The notes: generated by a model from the letters alone, not told the origin. A stretch of 64,000 nucleotides of DNA from Streptomyces albipurpureus (GCF_023701525.1 NZ_JAMQAW010000011.1:22809-86808); one strand, 5' to 3'; shown: positions 36,750 through 45,577, counted from the first letter of the stretch. Numbers and translations: made by a program.

Positions 36750-37316
36750 ATGGGACGACCTAGGGGATTCGACGAGGCCGCAGTGGTGCAATCGGCGGCC
36801 GAGCTGTTCGCGGAACGGTCCTACGACGGCATCTCCATCGACGATCTCGTCACTCATCTGGGCCTGCACCGCAACAGTCTGTACAAGACCTTCGGCAGCA
36901 AACGCGGCCTCTATCTGGCCGCCCTGCGCTGGTCCCTGGACCAGGGTGTCACTCCCCTGGCCGATCGGATCGCCCATGCGCCGGACGCCGTCGAAGGGCT
37001 GCGCATCGCGCTGGCCGCCCCCGTCGGCGGGGCCGGTCTTGAACTGCTTCTCCTGGCCTCGGTCGAGCGGGCGCCGGTGGACACCGAGGTCGCCGAGATA
37101 GTCGACCGCGCCTTCGCGGCGCTCGACAGCGCCACCGCGGCGGCCATGGGGACCGATGGCCCCGCCCCACCACCCGGGGCGGCGGTCGCCCTCACCGCGC
37201 TCCTCCTCGGGCTTCGCCTACGGACCCGATCCGGCGATCCGGCGGCTGCTGACGCGGTCAACGACGCCTGCCCGCGCTGGCCGAGCGTCTTGCCCAGCGC
37301 GGCTAGACAGCCCTGA
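36750..37316 (+). CDS. TetR family transcriptional regulator
   Basis: A 188-residue repressor. The N-terminal HTH (MGRPRGFDEAAVVQSAAELF then GISIDDLVTHLGLHRNSLYK) is typical; the C-terminal ligand/dimer domain is shorter than average, and its last 60 residues are Ala/Pro-rich. The ATG follows a perfect 14-bp inverted repeat by 12 bp and lacks a clear Shine-Dalgarno, so the transcript may be leaderless or nearly so. It lies 25 bp upstream of the PH-like gene on the same strand. The ligand is unknown. Confidence 0.9.
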   Translation: MGRPRGFDEAAVVQSAAELFAERSYDGISIDDLVTHLGLHRNSLYKTFGSKRGLYLAALRWSLDQGVTPLADRIAHAPDAVEGLRIALAAPVGGAGLELLLLASVERAPVDTEVAEIVDRAFAALDSATAAAMGTDGPAPPPGAAVALTALLLGLRLRTRSGDPAAADAVNDACPRWPSVLPSAARQP

Positions 37317-37341
37317 CGAACCCTCACCCCAAGGAGCACAG

Positions 37342-37698
37342 ATGGCCCGTGTCAGCATCGAAGCCGATCAGTTGATCGTGGAAATCGAGGGGCTCGGCAA
37401 GCTCTGGGCGCTCAAGAGCAGACTGGTCATACCGCTTGCTCATGTTCGCGGCGCGACTGCCGACCCCGGAATCGTCAAGGAGCCCAAGGGGCTGCGCTCC
37501 CCCGGTACCCATTTCCCCGGTGTGATCACCTCTGGGACCTACCGCACCAAGGAGGGACAAGTGTTCTGGGATGTCCGCGATGCCGCCAAGGTGATCGTCA
37601 TCGAGCTGACCGACGAGCGGTACACCCGGCTCGTCCTTCAGGTCGCCGACCCGCGCACAACGGTCGCGCTGGTCGAAGCGGCCATCCCCACCCGGTGA
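37342..37698 (+). CDS. PH-like beta-rich protein of unknown function
   Basis: A 118-residue soluble protein. The sequence alternates strands and turns (VSIEADQLIVEIEGLGKLWA, SRLVIPLAHVRGATADP, GVITSGTYRTKEGQVFWDVR, AAKVIVIELTDERYTRLVLQ) and ends in a short helix, which resembles bacterial PH-like domains. AAGGAG precedes the ATG. Similar short proteins occur widely in Streptomyces without assigned function. It is probably co-transcribed with the TetR gene and converges with the peptide-transporter operon after 19 bp. Confidence 0.7.
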   Translation: MARVSIEADQLIVEIEGLGKLWALKSRLVIPLAHVRGATADPGIVKEPKGLRSPGTHFPGVITSGTYRTKEGQVFWDVRDAAKVIVIELTDERYTRLVLQVADPRTTVALVEAAIPTR

Positions 37699-37717
37699 GC
37701 TCCCGGGGCGGCGGCGG

Positions 37718-38491
37718 TCAGGGGCCCGCTGCCGGCAGCCGCGGCACGCTCGCCACCAGACGGGCCGTGTAGGGATGGCGGGGCGCGCCCAGTACCTCCG
37801 CGGTGGTTCCCTGTTCGACAATCCGGCCGTTCTCCAGAACGGCGGTCCGCTCACACAGCGAGGCCACCACCGAGAGGTCGTGCGAGACCATCACCAGGGT
37901 CAAGCCGTGTTCCTGCTTGAGCTCCTTGAGCAGGTCGACCACCTTGACGCGGGTGGTCACATCGAGGGCGCTGACCGGTTCATCGGCGAGCAGTACCCGC
38001 GGGCCGCACACCGTTGCCCGGGCGATGGCGATCCGCTGACGCTGCCCACCGGAGAACTCATGGGGGTACCGCTCCGCGGTATCGGCCGGCAGCCCGACCT
38101 GTTCCAGGGCCCTGGCCACTTTGGGAACCGCGGTCTGCCGGGTGTCCATACCGAGTGCGCGCAGCGGCTCGGAGACGATCTGTCCGACGCGTTGTCGCGG
38201 ATCGAGCGATGAGTAGGGGTCCTGGAAGACGCACTGCACACTGCGCCGGAATCGCCGCATCACCTCACGGTCGCGCAGTTTCAGCTCTTCCCCGTCGAAT
38301 CGGACGGCACCCGTGGTGGGCCGGGTGAGTCCAAGGAGCAGCCGCAACAGGGTTGTCTTACCCGCGCCGGACTCCCCTACGAGGGCAAGGCTCTGCCCGC
38401 TGTTGACCGTGAGGGCGATGTCCTCCACAACAGGTGCGGTACGCCCCCGGTAGGCGAAGGAGACCTGCTGCAACTCCAGTACGGGTGTCAT
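37718..38491 (-). CDS. oligopeptide ABC transporter ATP-binding protein (DppF/OppF)
   Basis: A 257-residue ATPase. Walker A is GESGAGKTTLLR, Q-loop CVFQDPYSSLDPRQRVG, signature EFSGGQRQRIAIARA, Walker B VLLADEPVSALDVTT and H-loop MVSHDLSVV. The SSLDPR block and the C-terminal HPYTARLVASVP segment are marks of the Opp/Dpp subgroup. Its ATG overlaps the stop of the upstream DppD-like gene (ATGA). It is the last gene of the operon and pairs with that ATPase to power uptake of peptides or, in related systems, nickel or other small ligands. Confidence 0.94.
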   Translation of the reverse strand: MTPVLELQQVSFAYRGRTAPVVEDIALTVNSGQSLALVGESGAGKTTLLRLLLGLTRPTTGAVRFDGEELKLRDREVMRRFRRSVQCVFQDPYSSLDPRQRVGQIVSEPLRALGMDTRQTAVPKVARALEQVGLPADTAERYPHEFSGGQRQRIAIARATVCGPRVLLADEPVSALDVTTRVKVVDLLKELKQEHGLTLVMVSHDLSVVASLCERTAVLENGRIVEQGTTAEVLGAPRHPYTARLVASVPRLPAAGP

Positions 38492-39288
38492 CGCCCACTC
38501 CTTTGGACCAGCGCCGATTCCAACTGCCGCGCGCTGTCCACCAACGTCTTGGTGTACTGCTCGCGCGGGGCGTTCACGATGTCCCGTACGGCCCCCTCCT
38601 CCACCGCCCGCCCGTCCTTCAGCACCAGAACGCGCTCGGCGACCTTCGCCACCACCGCGAGGTCATGACTGACGAAGAGGACGGCCATCTCCCGTTCCCG
38701 TACCAGGGCATCGAGGAGGTCCAGTAGTTCCGACTGGACGGTGACATCGAGCGCGGTGGTCGGTTCGTCGGCGATGAGCAGCCTGGGATCGCAGGCCAGC
38801 GCCATGGCCAGCGCGACGCGCTGTCGCTGTCCACCGGAGATCTCGTGGGGGAAGGCACGGGCGATGCGTTCGGGCTCGGGCAGCCGTACCTGCTCCAGGG
38901 CAGCGGTGACCGCGCGCTTGAGTGCCGTGCCCTTCAGGCCTCGCCTTCGGCCGAGCGGTTCGGCGATCTGCCGGCCGACGCGCATCAGCGGATCGAGCGC
39001 GGTCAGCGGCTCCTGGAAGACGATGGCGGCGTCATGGCCCCGTACCCGGATGAGTTGCCGTTCGCTCGCCCCCACGATCTGGGTGTCGCCCAGTTCGATG
39101 CTGCCGCTCATGGTCATCCCCTCGGGCAGCAGACCGAGGACGGCGAGCGAGGTCAGCGACTTTCCAGAGCCTGATTCACCGATGAGGCCAAGGCGTTCGC
39201 CCGGGGCGAGACTCAGCGAGAGGTGGTCGACCAGGGTGCGCCCGTCCGCGGTGCGGATCACCAGATCACGGATGTCGAGGATGCTCAT
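38488..39288 (-). CDS. oligopeptide ABC transporter ATP-binding protein (DppD/OppD)
   Basis: A 266-residue ATPase with Walker A GESGSGKSLTSLA, Q-loop VFQEPLTALDPLMRVG, signature EISGGQRQRVALAMA, Walker B LLIADEPTTALDVTVQ and H-loop FVSHDLAVV. The short C-terminus lacks the Cys-rich Fe-S region found in some DppD proteins. The ATG at 39288 overlaps the permease stop (ATGA), fixing the start against a longer open frame. It acts with the DppF-like partner. Confidence 0.93.
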   Translation of the reverse strand: MSILDIRDLVIRTADGRTLVDHLSLSLAPGERLGLIGESGSGKSLTSLAVLGLLPEGMTMSGSIELGDTQIVGASERQLIRVRGHDAAIVFQEPLTALDPLMRVGRQIAEPLGRRRGLKGTALKRAVTAALEQVRLPEPERIARAFPHEISGGQRQRVALAMALACDPRLLIADEPTTALDVTVQSELLDLLDALVREREMAVLFVSHDLAVVAKVAERVLVLKDGRAVEEGAVRDIVNAPREQYTKTLVDSARQLESALVQRSGR

Positions 39289-40190
39289 GCCCGCCTGCCT
39301 CGGGTTGTCGGGTCGAGGGTGTCCCGCAGTCCATCGGCTATCAGGTTCACACCGATGACCAGCAGAACGAGCAGGATGCCGGGTGCGAGCGCACCCGCCG
39401 GGGCCGTGGTGAAGGTGGCCTGGGCCTCTTGGAGCATCCGTCCCCATGAGGCATGGGGAGGGGGCGCGCCGAGGCCCAGATAGGAGAGTCCGGCTTCGGC
39501 GAGTACCGCGAGTCCGAACTGGAGGGCCAGATTCACCACGAGGGTCGGCCAGATGTTGGGCAGTACGTGGCCGGCCACGATCCTCGACCAGGAGGTACCC
39601 GACGTACGAGCGGCGGTGATGTAGTCCTGCGCCAGGACTCGTTTGACCAGGATGCGGACCAAGCGCCCCACCACCGCGCTCTGCGCAAGCCCGATGGCCA
39701 GCACGGCGGAGCTGAGGGTGGCTGAGCGTGCGGCGACGATCAGCATCGCGAGGAGCAGGGTCGGGAAGGCGATGAGGATGTCGAGGAACGCGGAGAGGGT
39801 GTCATCGAGCCAGCCCTGGGCGAAGGCCGCCAGTACTCCGAGCGTGACTCCGATGGTGGCCGCGATCAGGACCGACCCCAGCCCCGCCTGGACGGCGATC
39901 TGGGAGCCGTTCATCACCTGGGTGAACAGATCGCGGCCGAGTTTGTCGGTACCCAGCAGATGGTCGGCGCTGGGGGCGGTGAGCCGCCCGCCGGAGGTGT
40001 CATCGGCTGCGTACGGCAGCCAGAAGAACGAGACCAGTGCGAGCAGCCCGATCAGGCCGGCCAGCGCGCAGCCGACCAGCAGGGTGTACGAGCGCCGCCT
40101 GGATGATCGTTTCTGCGCTGTTGTGGAGCGGCCGATCGGGGCCGGTTTCCCGGTGGGTGACACCGTCGCCGCGGGGGTCTTCGTCGTCAT
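39285..40190 (-). CDS. oligopeptide ABC transporter permease (DppC/OppC)
   Basis: A 301-residue permease. The cytoplasmic N-terminus (about 35 residues, basic) leads to TM1 (LLVGCALAGLIGLLALVSFF), a short external domain (LLGTDKLGRDLFTQVM, the OppC_N mark) and four or five more helices. The EAA-loop is ITAARTSGTSWSRIVAGHVL and is followed by LPNIWPTLVV. The ATG at 40190 overlaps the DppB-like stop. Normal length and order for the family. Confidence 0.93.
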   Translation of the reverse strand: MTTKTPAATVSPTGKPAPIGRSTTAQKRSSRRRSYTLLVGCALAGLIGLLALVSFFWLPYAADDTSGGRLTAPSADHLLGTDKLGRDLFTQVMNGSQIAVQAGLGSVLIAATIGVTLGVLAAFAQGWLDDTLSAFLDILIAFPTLLLAMLIVAARSATLSSAVLAIGLAQSAVVGRLVRILVKRVLAQDYITAARTSGTSWSRIVAGHVLPNIWPTLVVNLALQFGLAVLAEAGLSYLGLGAPPPHASWGRMLQEAQATFTTAPAGALAPGILLVLLVIGVNLIADGLRDTLDPTTRGRRA

Positions 40191-41152
40191 CGGACACCTC
40201 CCGACAGTCCGGCCCGTAGCCGCGGGTCGATGATCCGTTGGATCAGGTCGGCCGCGAAGCCGATGATGAGCACGGCGAGTGTGGAGATGAAGAGCACGCC
40301 CTGGATCACCGGGTAGTCGTGCTGGGCGATGCCGGTCGCCAGCATCGAGCCGAGCCCGGGCAGGGCGAACACCGACTCCACGACCACCGCGCCCAGCAGG
40401 GTCGACGCGAGCTCGATACCGAGGATGGAGATCACCGGTACCGAGGCGTTGCGCATTCCATGGCGCCACATGGCCTGTCCGAAGGACGATCCCAGGGCCC
40501 GCGCGGTCCGCAGATAGTCGCTGTCCAGGACATCGAGCGTGGCCGATCGGACATAGCGGATCAGAGAGGCGCTCATCACCAGGGCGATGGTGACCACGGG
40601 GAGCACCAGGGAGCGGGATGCCTCACCCGGCTGTGCCCAGCCGTCCGGCGGGAAACTCCCGGCCGGGAGCCAGCGGGCGTTCAGCGCGAACACCGCGATC
40701 AAGATCATGCCGAGCCAGAACACCGGGATCGCGATGCCGAGTTGGGAGATCCCGCTGAGCAGCGCGCCGTACCAGGTACGTCGGCGGTACGCGGCCACGA
40801 AGCCGGCCGGCACGGCGATCAGGACGGCCAGCGCAAAGGCGGCGGCGGTGAGCGGAAGGGTCACATTGAGTCGTGCGCTGACCTCGGGGCCAACGGGCAG
40901 TGAGCTGATGAAGGAGGTGCCGAGGTCGCCGCGGACCAACTGCCCGATCCAGTGGGCGAACTGCTCGGGTAGTGGTTTGTCGGAGCCGATGGACTCCCGG
41001 GCAGCCGCGATCTGCTCCGCTGACGCGCCCACCGAGGTGAGCGCGTTGGCCGGGTCTCCGGGCAGCATCCTCAGCAGCACGAACAGCACGACGCTCGCCA
41101 GTGCGAGGGATACCAGCAGAAAGGCGAAGCGGCGCAGGAGATAGCGCGCCAT
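40187..41152 (-). CDS. oligopeptide ABC transporter permease (DppB/OppB)
   Basis: A 321-residue permease beginning MARYLLRRFAFLLVSLALAS, the standard DppB N-terminal helix, with the conserved LPGDPAN just after it. The external region holds DLGTSFISSLPV. The EAA-loop is YLRTARALGSSFGQAMWRHG, and FALPGLGSMLATGI lies near the end. The ATG shares a base with the binding-protein stop (TGATG). It forms the channel with the DppC-like gene. Confidence 0.94.
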   Translation of the reverse strand: MARYLLRRFAFLLVSLALASVVLFVLLRMLPGDPANALTSVGASAEQIAAARESIGSDKPLPEQFAHWIGQLVRGDLGTSFISSLPVGPEVSARLNVTLPLTAAAFALAVLIAVPAGFVAAYRRRTWYGALLSGISQLGIAIPVFWLGMILIAVFALNARWLPAGSFPPDGWAQPGEASRSLVLPVVTIALVMSASLIRYVRSATLDVLDSDYLRTARALGSSFGQAMWRHGMRNASVPVISILGIELASTLLGAVVVESVFALPGLGSMLATGIAQHDYPVIQGVLFISTLAVLIIGFAADLIQRIIDPRLRAGLSGGVR

Positions 41153-42669
41153 CAGCCCTTCTTGATGTCGTAGGCGTAGAACTGCGAGTTCAGGCCGTTG
41201 AGGGGGTAGCCGGAGAGCTTGCTGCTGGCCACGACGATCTGCGGGTACAGATAGAGCCAGTCGCTGGCCGCGTCCTCGGCGGTCTTGCGGTTGACCTTCT
41301 TGAGCAGTTCCGTCTGCTCGGCCGCGGTGGAGGACTGCTCGGCCTGCTCGACCCACTGGGTGACCTGGGGGTCGTTGTAGCCCCAGTAGAAGTCGGGGTT
41401 GCCGTACCAGACCAGGTCGCGGTCGTTGACGTGCTCCTGGAGGGTGGCCTCGAAGCCGCGGTTCTTGTAGACCTTGGTGTACCACTCGTCCGGCGTGATG
41501 GTGTTGATCTTGACCGTGATGCCGACCTTGGCCAGTTGTGAGGTGATGAAGGTCGCGGCGGTCGGGTGCGGGTCGTAGTTCGGGGTGTCGAGGGTGAAAC
41601 TGAAGCCCTTGGGGTACCCGGCCTCGCCGAGCAGCTTCTTGGCGCGCTCGGTGTCATAGGTGTCGATCGCCGTCAGGTCCTCGTACCACGGGTCGGTGGG
41701 CGGCACCATCGAGCCGATGAGCTTGCCGTGTCCGCCCCAGACGGACTCCAGCAGCTTCTTGTCGTCGATGGCCGCGGAGACGGCCTGACGCACCTTGGCG
41801 TCGGTGAAGGGCTTGACCTTGTCGTTGAAGGCCAGCAGGAGCTTGGTGGTGGAGTTGCCCTCGTTGACCTTGTAGTTCTGGTTGTTCTTGAACTGGTCCA
41901 GGGCGTCGGGCGACTGCTCGCTGGTGACCACGTCAACGGCGTTGGTCAGCAGCGCGTTGTTCAGTGCGTTGGCGTCCTTGAAGTAACGGAACACAACCTG
42001 CTTGTTGCTGGCCGCGTCGCCCCAGTAGCCGGAGAACCGGTCCAGGCTGAGGGCGGAGCCGCGGGTCCATTTGTTGAGCTTGTACGGGCCGGTGCCGTCC
42101 TCGCTCGTCTTGAGTTCCCTCGCCTCGGAGTTGATGATCCAGACGTAGGACAGGTTGTAGATGAAGGAGATCGACTTCTTCGACAGCTTGACCTGCACCG
42201 TGCGCGGGTCGGGCGTCGCGATGGACTGGATGACTTCGAGGTTGCTCTTGCGCGCGGACTGTGAGTCCTTGGCGATCACCTTCTCCAGGCTGTACTTGAC
42301 GTCCTGGCTGGTCAGCTTCTTTCCGCTGTGGAAGGTGACCTTGTCCCGCAGGGTGAAGGTGTAGGTGAGCCCATCGGGGCTGACCTTGTGGTCCTCGGCG
42401 AGCAGCTTGTCGACCTTGCCGTCGTCGGTGAGTCGGAACAGCCCTTCGTACACATTGCCGTTGAGCGCCTCGGTGACACCCTGGCCGCCGCCGGCGGTGT
42501 TGTCGAGGTTCTGCGGCTCGTAGAGGGAGCCGATGTTGACGGTGGCGTCGGGGTCGTGGCCGCCGCCGGACGAGCTGCCGGTGGTGGTACCGCCGCCGCA
42601 GGCGCTGAGGGTCAGGGCGAGGGTGGCGGCCGTGGCGGTGGCGTACAGGGCTGACTTCTTGATGCTCAT
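41152..42669 (-). CDS. oligopeptide ABC transporter substrate-binding lipoprotein
   Basis: A 505-residue family 5 extracellular solute-binding protein. The signal peptide ends in a lipobox (LALTLSAC, Cys24), followed by a Gly/Ser-rich linker. Family marks include SLYEPQNLDN at the N-lobe, YTFTLRDKVTFHSGKKLTSQ, and VRQAVSAAIDDKKLL. It is anchored outside the membrane and delivers ligand to the permease pair. It is the second gene of the six-gene operon and starts 48 bp after the DUF1684 gene. Ligand type (peptide, sugar or metal complex) cannot be read from sequence. Confidence 0.93.
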   Translation of the reverse strand: MSIKKSALYATATAATLALTLSACGGGTTTGSSSGGGHDPDATVNIGSLYEPQNLDNTAGGGQGVTEALNGNVYEGLFRLTDDGKVDKLLAEDHKVSPDGLTYTFTLRDKVTFHSGKKLTSQDVKYSLEKVIAKDSQSARKSNLEVIQSIATPDPRTVQVKLSKKSISFIYNLSYVWIINSEARELKTSEDGTGPYKLNKWTRGSALSLDRFSGYWGDAASNKQVVFRYFKDANALNNALLTNAVDVVTSEQSPDALDQFKNNQNYKVNEGNSTTKLLLAFNDKVKPFTDAKVRQAVSAAIDDKKLLESVWGGHGKLIGSMVPPTDPWYEDLTAIDTYDTERAKKLLGEAGYPKGFSFTLDTPNYDPHPTAATFITSQLAKVGITVKINTITPDEWYTKVYKNRGFEATLQEHVNDRDLVWYGNPDFYWGYNDPQVTQWVEQAEQSSTAAEQTELLKKVNRKTAEDAASDWLYLYPQIVVASSKLSGYPLNGLNSQFYAYDIKKG

Positions 42670-42717
42670 GGCAGTGAGGGCGCTTTCGTGCTGCGGTGCG
42701 GACGGGGGCTGGAGTGA

Positions 42718-43458
42718 TCAGTACTGCTGGGGCTCGCCGCCGCGGAGGACGGGGCGCTTCTCGCCGGCCTGGATCGGCAGGTGGAAGCGGTTCTGCCGCG
42801 GCGGCATCGGACAGTTGTACTGATCGGAGAATCCGCAGGGCGGCACGAAGGCCCGGTTGAAGTCGAGACGGACGGTGCCCTCGCCGGTATGGGTGACAAA
42901 GAGGAAACGCCCGGCCCCGTAGGTGGTGTCACCGTTGGTGGGGTCGCCGAAGACCAGGAGCAGGACACCGTTGTCATCGAAGGCGTTGAGCAGGTAGTCC
43001 CGCCCGTCCACCGTGAGCGCTATGTCGCCCGGGACAACGAGGTCTCGGGTTCCCCCATTGTCTCGAATATGCTCGAATCCAACTTTGCGGGCACCGGGGA
43101 TCGGGGTGTAGCGGGCATCCAGCACCCAAGCCGGGTCATAGGGGAACACATCAATGCGCTCAAAGTCCTGGATCGCCGAGGAGTGAGCGTCCCAGAAGCG
43201 CAGGGCGCGCTCGGGCTCGCCGGTGATCAGGTCGGTGCGCTCGACCGTGGTGACGCTCACGCCCCGGGGCTGTCCGCTGCGCGCCGCTTCCAGATCGGGG
43301 TGCTCCCCGCGCGGCAGCCATCGGGTCTCCACCAGTGCGAGGTTCCCGGTGGCGGAAGTGACGGAACGCCGCCGCTCGACACACCACGCCTCCCACTCCC
43401 CCACGGGGTCAAGGGTCGGCTGATCAAGAACCACGGGGTAGGACACGGCATGACTCAT
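42718..43458 (-). CDS. DUF1684 family protein
   Basis: A 246-residue protein of the DUF1684 family. Visible blocks are LDPVGEWEAWCVERRRSVTS, then the middle strands RFWDAHSSAIQDFERIDVFP, and the diagnostic LLLVFGDPTNGDTTYGAGRF followed by LDFNRAFVPPCGFSDQYNCP, which carries two Cys near the C-terminal PxxxNxxxxPI motif. No catalytic function is established. None of the starts (43485 GTG, 43482 ATG, 43458 ATG) has a good ribosome site; I use 43458 because an inverted repeat (TCACGCC...GGCGTGA, 43482-43507) covers the upstream ones. It heads the peptide-transporter operon. Confidence 0.85.
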   Translation of the reverse strand: MSHAVSYPVVLDQPTLDPVGEWEAWCVERRRSVTSATGNLALVETRWLPRGEHPDLEAARSGQPRGVSVTTVERTDLITGEPERALRFWDAHSSAIQDFERIDVFPYDPAWVLDARYTPIPGARKVGFEHIRDNGGTRDLVVPGDIALTVDGRDYLLNAFDDNGVLLLVFGDPTNGDTTYGAGRFLFVTHTGEGTVRLDFNRAFVPPCGFSDQYNCPMPPRQNRFHLPIQAGEKRPVLRGGEPQQY

Positions 43459-43481
43459 TCGCGTAGACGATTCGACAACCA

Positions 43482-43567
43482 TCACGCCGAAATGTCACAT
43501 GGCGTGAAGTTCAACCCAAAGCTCGCTCTTTATCTGCCATAAGTCGAACTAATGTCAAGTTATGACA
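43482..43567. promoter_or_regulatory. divergent promoter region with two inverted repeats
   Basis: TCACGCC/GGCGTGA (43482-43507, 12-bp spacer) and TGTCAAGTTATGACA (43553-43567, 5-bp arms) lie between the DUF1684/transporter operon and the phosphatase gene. Both contain an ATGTCA-type element. They are candidates for control of the peptide transporter; function is inferred. Confidence 0.35.
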
Positions 43568-43705
43568 CATAGCGAGATGACGGCATGGATTCACTGACAG
43601 TCGGCTGAAATCGTTCATGATCAGATCGCCCGGCGCCGGCGGATCGGTCACCGCATGTCGCGGAACCACAGCGGTCCGCGAGGTCGGACTCATAGAGTGC
43701 TGGAT

Positions 43706-44431
43706 ATGAGACGGCATGTGGCATTCGACCAACTGCGCAACTTCCGCGACCTGGGCGGCTATTACACCGCTGATGGACACACCGTCCGATGGGGCCGGCT
43801 CTATCGATCCGACTCCCTGGGCAAGCTCCAGGGCAGGGATCTCGCCCGATTCCAGGAGCTCGGCATACAGACGGTGATCGATCTGCGCTACCCCTGGGAG
43901 ATAGCGGGCAAGGGTCGGATACCTCACATCGACGGCCTCACGTATCTCAACCTCAGCATCGAGCACCGCCCGTATGACCAGGCGGAGATCGATCCCACTC
44001 TCGACCCCTGGCGCTACCTCGCCGATCGCTACGCCGAGGTCGCCACCGATGGGGCCGGCGAGCTGCGTCAAGCGCTGGAGACCATCGCATCCGGCCAGCA
44101 CCCCCTGGTGTTCCACTGCGCCTCGGGCAAGGATCGGACCGGGCTGCTGGCCGGTCTGGTGCTGGCTCTCCTGGAGGTGTCCGAGGAACAGATCATCGAG
44201 GACTTCGCACTGACCGAGCTGGCCACCGAGCAGCTGATCACCGACTGGAAGGCCGCCCATCCGGAGCGGGCACTGAACTGGCCGGGGTACGGGAGGGCGC
44301 CGGCGGAGATCATGCGCCTCTTCCTCGCCGACCTCAACGCCGAGTACGGCTCCGTACGCGCCTACGCGACCGACCGGCTCGGAGTCGACGACACACTGAT
44401 CGACGCACTGCGCGGACAACTTCTCGACTGA
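43706..44431 (+). CDS. tyrosine-protein phosphatase (PtpB/IphP-like)
   Basis: A 241-residue phosphatase with the P-loop VFHCASGKDRTGLLAGLV (nucleophile Cys138, Arg144; the Lys after Gly is typical of PtpB/lipid-phosphatase-like enzymes) and the N-terminal block NFRDLGGYYTADGHTVRWG-RLYRSDSL shared by the family. It may act on phosphotyrosine, phosphoserine or phosphoinositides. The ATG at 43706 is preferred because homology starts right after; no strong ribosome site is seen and upstream GTGs (43655, 43697) remain possible. A stem-loop follows the stop. Confidence 0.88.
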   Translation: MRRHVAFDQLRNFRDLGGYYTADGHTVRWGRLYRSDSLGKLQGRDLARFQELGIQTVIDLRYPWEIAGKGRIPHIDGLTYLNLSIEHRPYDQAEIDPTLDPWRYLADRYAEVATDGAGELRQALETIASGQHPLVFHCASGKDRTGLLAGLVLALLEVSEEQIIEDFALTELATEQLITDWKAAHPERALNWPGYGRAPAEIMRLFLADLNAEYGSVRAYATDRLGVDDTLIDALRGQLLD

Positions 44432-44442
44432 CGGCCCTGCGG

Positions 44443-44468
44443 CCTGCTCCTCGCTCAGGGGGAGCAGG
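44443..44468 (+). terminator. hairpin after the phosphatase gene
   Basis: CCTGCTCC and GGAGCAGG form a perfect 8-bp stem with a 10-nt loop, 12 nt after the stop codon. Confidence 0.5.
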
Positions 44469-44703
44469 TCCGCTGTCCGCGGGTGCGCCGGCCGCGTACG
44501 GGCGAACGCGGCGAGACGGTACCCGGGCCGATGTCGGCGGGCGCGGTCGTCCACTGGCCGCCACGGGTCCTATGAGAGACTGCTGACGCTGGCGGCTAGC
44601 CACAGTCCGGATGTGTGGCCCGACTGACAGTCATCCACCACTCGGACGTAACCGTGTTGGGTCCTCCCAGCAGTTGACTACGGCAATTCGAGTGGGGAAT
44701 TTG

Positions 44704-45195
44704 ATGACCGCAGTGCGTCTGACCACATCCATGGGCAACATCGTGCTCGAACTTGACGATGCAAAGGCACCGAAGTCGGTCGCCAACTTCTTGAGCTACC
44801 TCGAAAGCGGCCATTACACCGGCACCATCTTCCACCGGGTGATCAGCACCTTTATGGTCCAGGGTGGCGGTCTTGACACCAAGATGCGTCAGAAGCCCGC
44901 CCCGAAGACGGTGGAGAACGAGGCGCGCAACGGGCTGAAGAACGTCAAGTACAGCGTGGCCATGGCAAGGACCTCCGCGCCCCACTCGGCCAGTGCCCAG
45001 TTCTTCATCAATGTGAAGGACAACGGCTTCCTGGACTACCCGGGCCAGGACGGCTGGGGCTATGCCGTCTTCGGCCAGGTGGTGCAGGGTGAGGAGATCG
45101 TCGACAAGATCGCCCAGATCCCGACGAACGCGCAGGACGTTCCGCTGGAGCAGATCGTCATCGAGTCCGCCGAGGTCGTGACCGAGGGCGCCTGA
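44704..45195 (+). CDS. peptidyl-prolyl cis-trans isomerase, cyclophilin type (PpiB-like)
   Basis: A 163-residue cytosolic cyclophilin without signal peptide. The active-site motifs are GTIFHRVISTFMVQGGG (catalytic Arg in FHRV), SVAMARTSAPHSASAQFFIN and GWGYAVFGQVVQG. The short loops, the MART...PHSA form and the missing Trp of animal cyclophilins place it near the E. coli/Pseudomonas PpiB type rather than the longer actinobacterial cyclophilins; this is judged by eye. The ATG at 44704 is preceded by a weak GGGG. It is a single-gene unit followed by several strong hairpins. Confidence 0.93.
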   Translation: MTAVRLTTSMGNIVLELDDAKAPKSVANFLSYLESGHYTGTIFHRVISTFMVQGGGLDTKMRQKPAPKTVENEARNGLKNVKYSVAMARTSAPHSASAQFFINVKDNGFLDYPGQDGWGYAVFGQVVQGEEIVDKIAQIPTNAQDVPLEQIVIESAEVVTEGA

Positions 45196-45284
45196 CCGCG
45201 TCCGGGGGCCGATGCCGCGCCGAGGAAGCCGCTGACGCTGCTCCAGCCGGCTGGTGGTGGATACGGTGGCCGATCCCCGACCGC

Positions 45285-45311
45285 CCCGGTGTCAGCGCGG
45301 GTGACACCGGG
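45285..45311. terminator. hairpin 1 downstream of ppi
   Basis: CCCGGTGTCA (45285-45294) pairs perfectly with TGACACCGGG (45302-45311) over a 7-nt loop; about 90 nt after the cyclophilin stop. Confidence 0.55.
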
Positions 45312-45407
45312 TGTTCAGGAGCGGTAGGCCCGCTCGAACCGCTACCCGGTCCGGCGTCTGACTCCGTCAGGGCCTGGGCGCCGGGTGCAGGAGATATCGA
45401 CGTCCTT

Positions 45408-45436
45408 GAGGGCTGCCCGCTGTTCGGGCAGCCCTC
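45408..45436. terminator. hairpin 2, bidirectional terminator
   Basis: GAGGGCTGCCCG (45408-45419) pairs perfectly with CGGGCAGCCCTC (45425-45436) over a 5-nt loop. It lies between convergent genes (cyclophilin and siderophore ATPase). Confidence 0.7.
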
Positions 45437-45463
45437 GACGCATTCCCGGGGAGCATCGGCCCC

Positions 45464-45491
45464 GCTTCCGGTCAGCGCGCTGACCGGAAGC
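45464..45491. repeat. perfect 28-bp palindrome
   Basis: The left arm GCTTCCGGTCAGCG is followed without spacer by its exact reverse complement. It is the third strong dyad within 210 bp in the 382-bp gap between the cyclophilin and the siderophore operon; the rest of the gap has no gene. Confidence 0.65.
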
Positions 45492-45577
45492 ACCCGATCC
45501 GGGAGTACCCCTGCCGAACAGCCCCGGACACCCCGCTGAGGCCCGGCGCACCGTGATGCGTCCCGGTAGGGGCGATG

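Noticed and set aside
43511..44554. Minus-strand 347-residue frame
   Set aside because: Antisense of the tyrosine phosphatase, which has an intact P-loop and family N-terminus.
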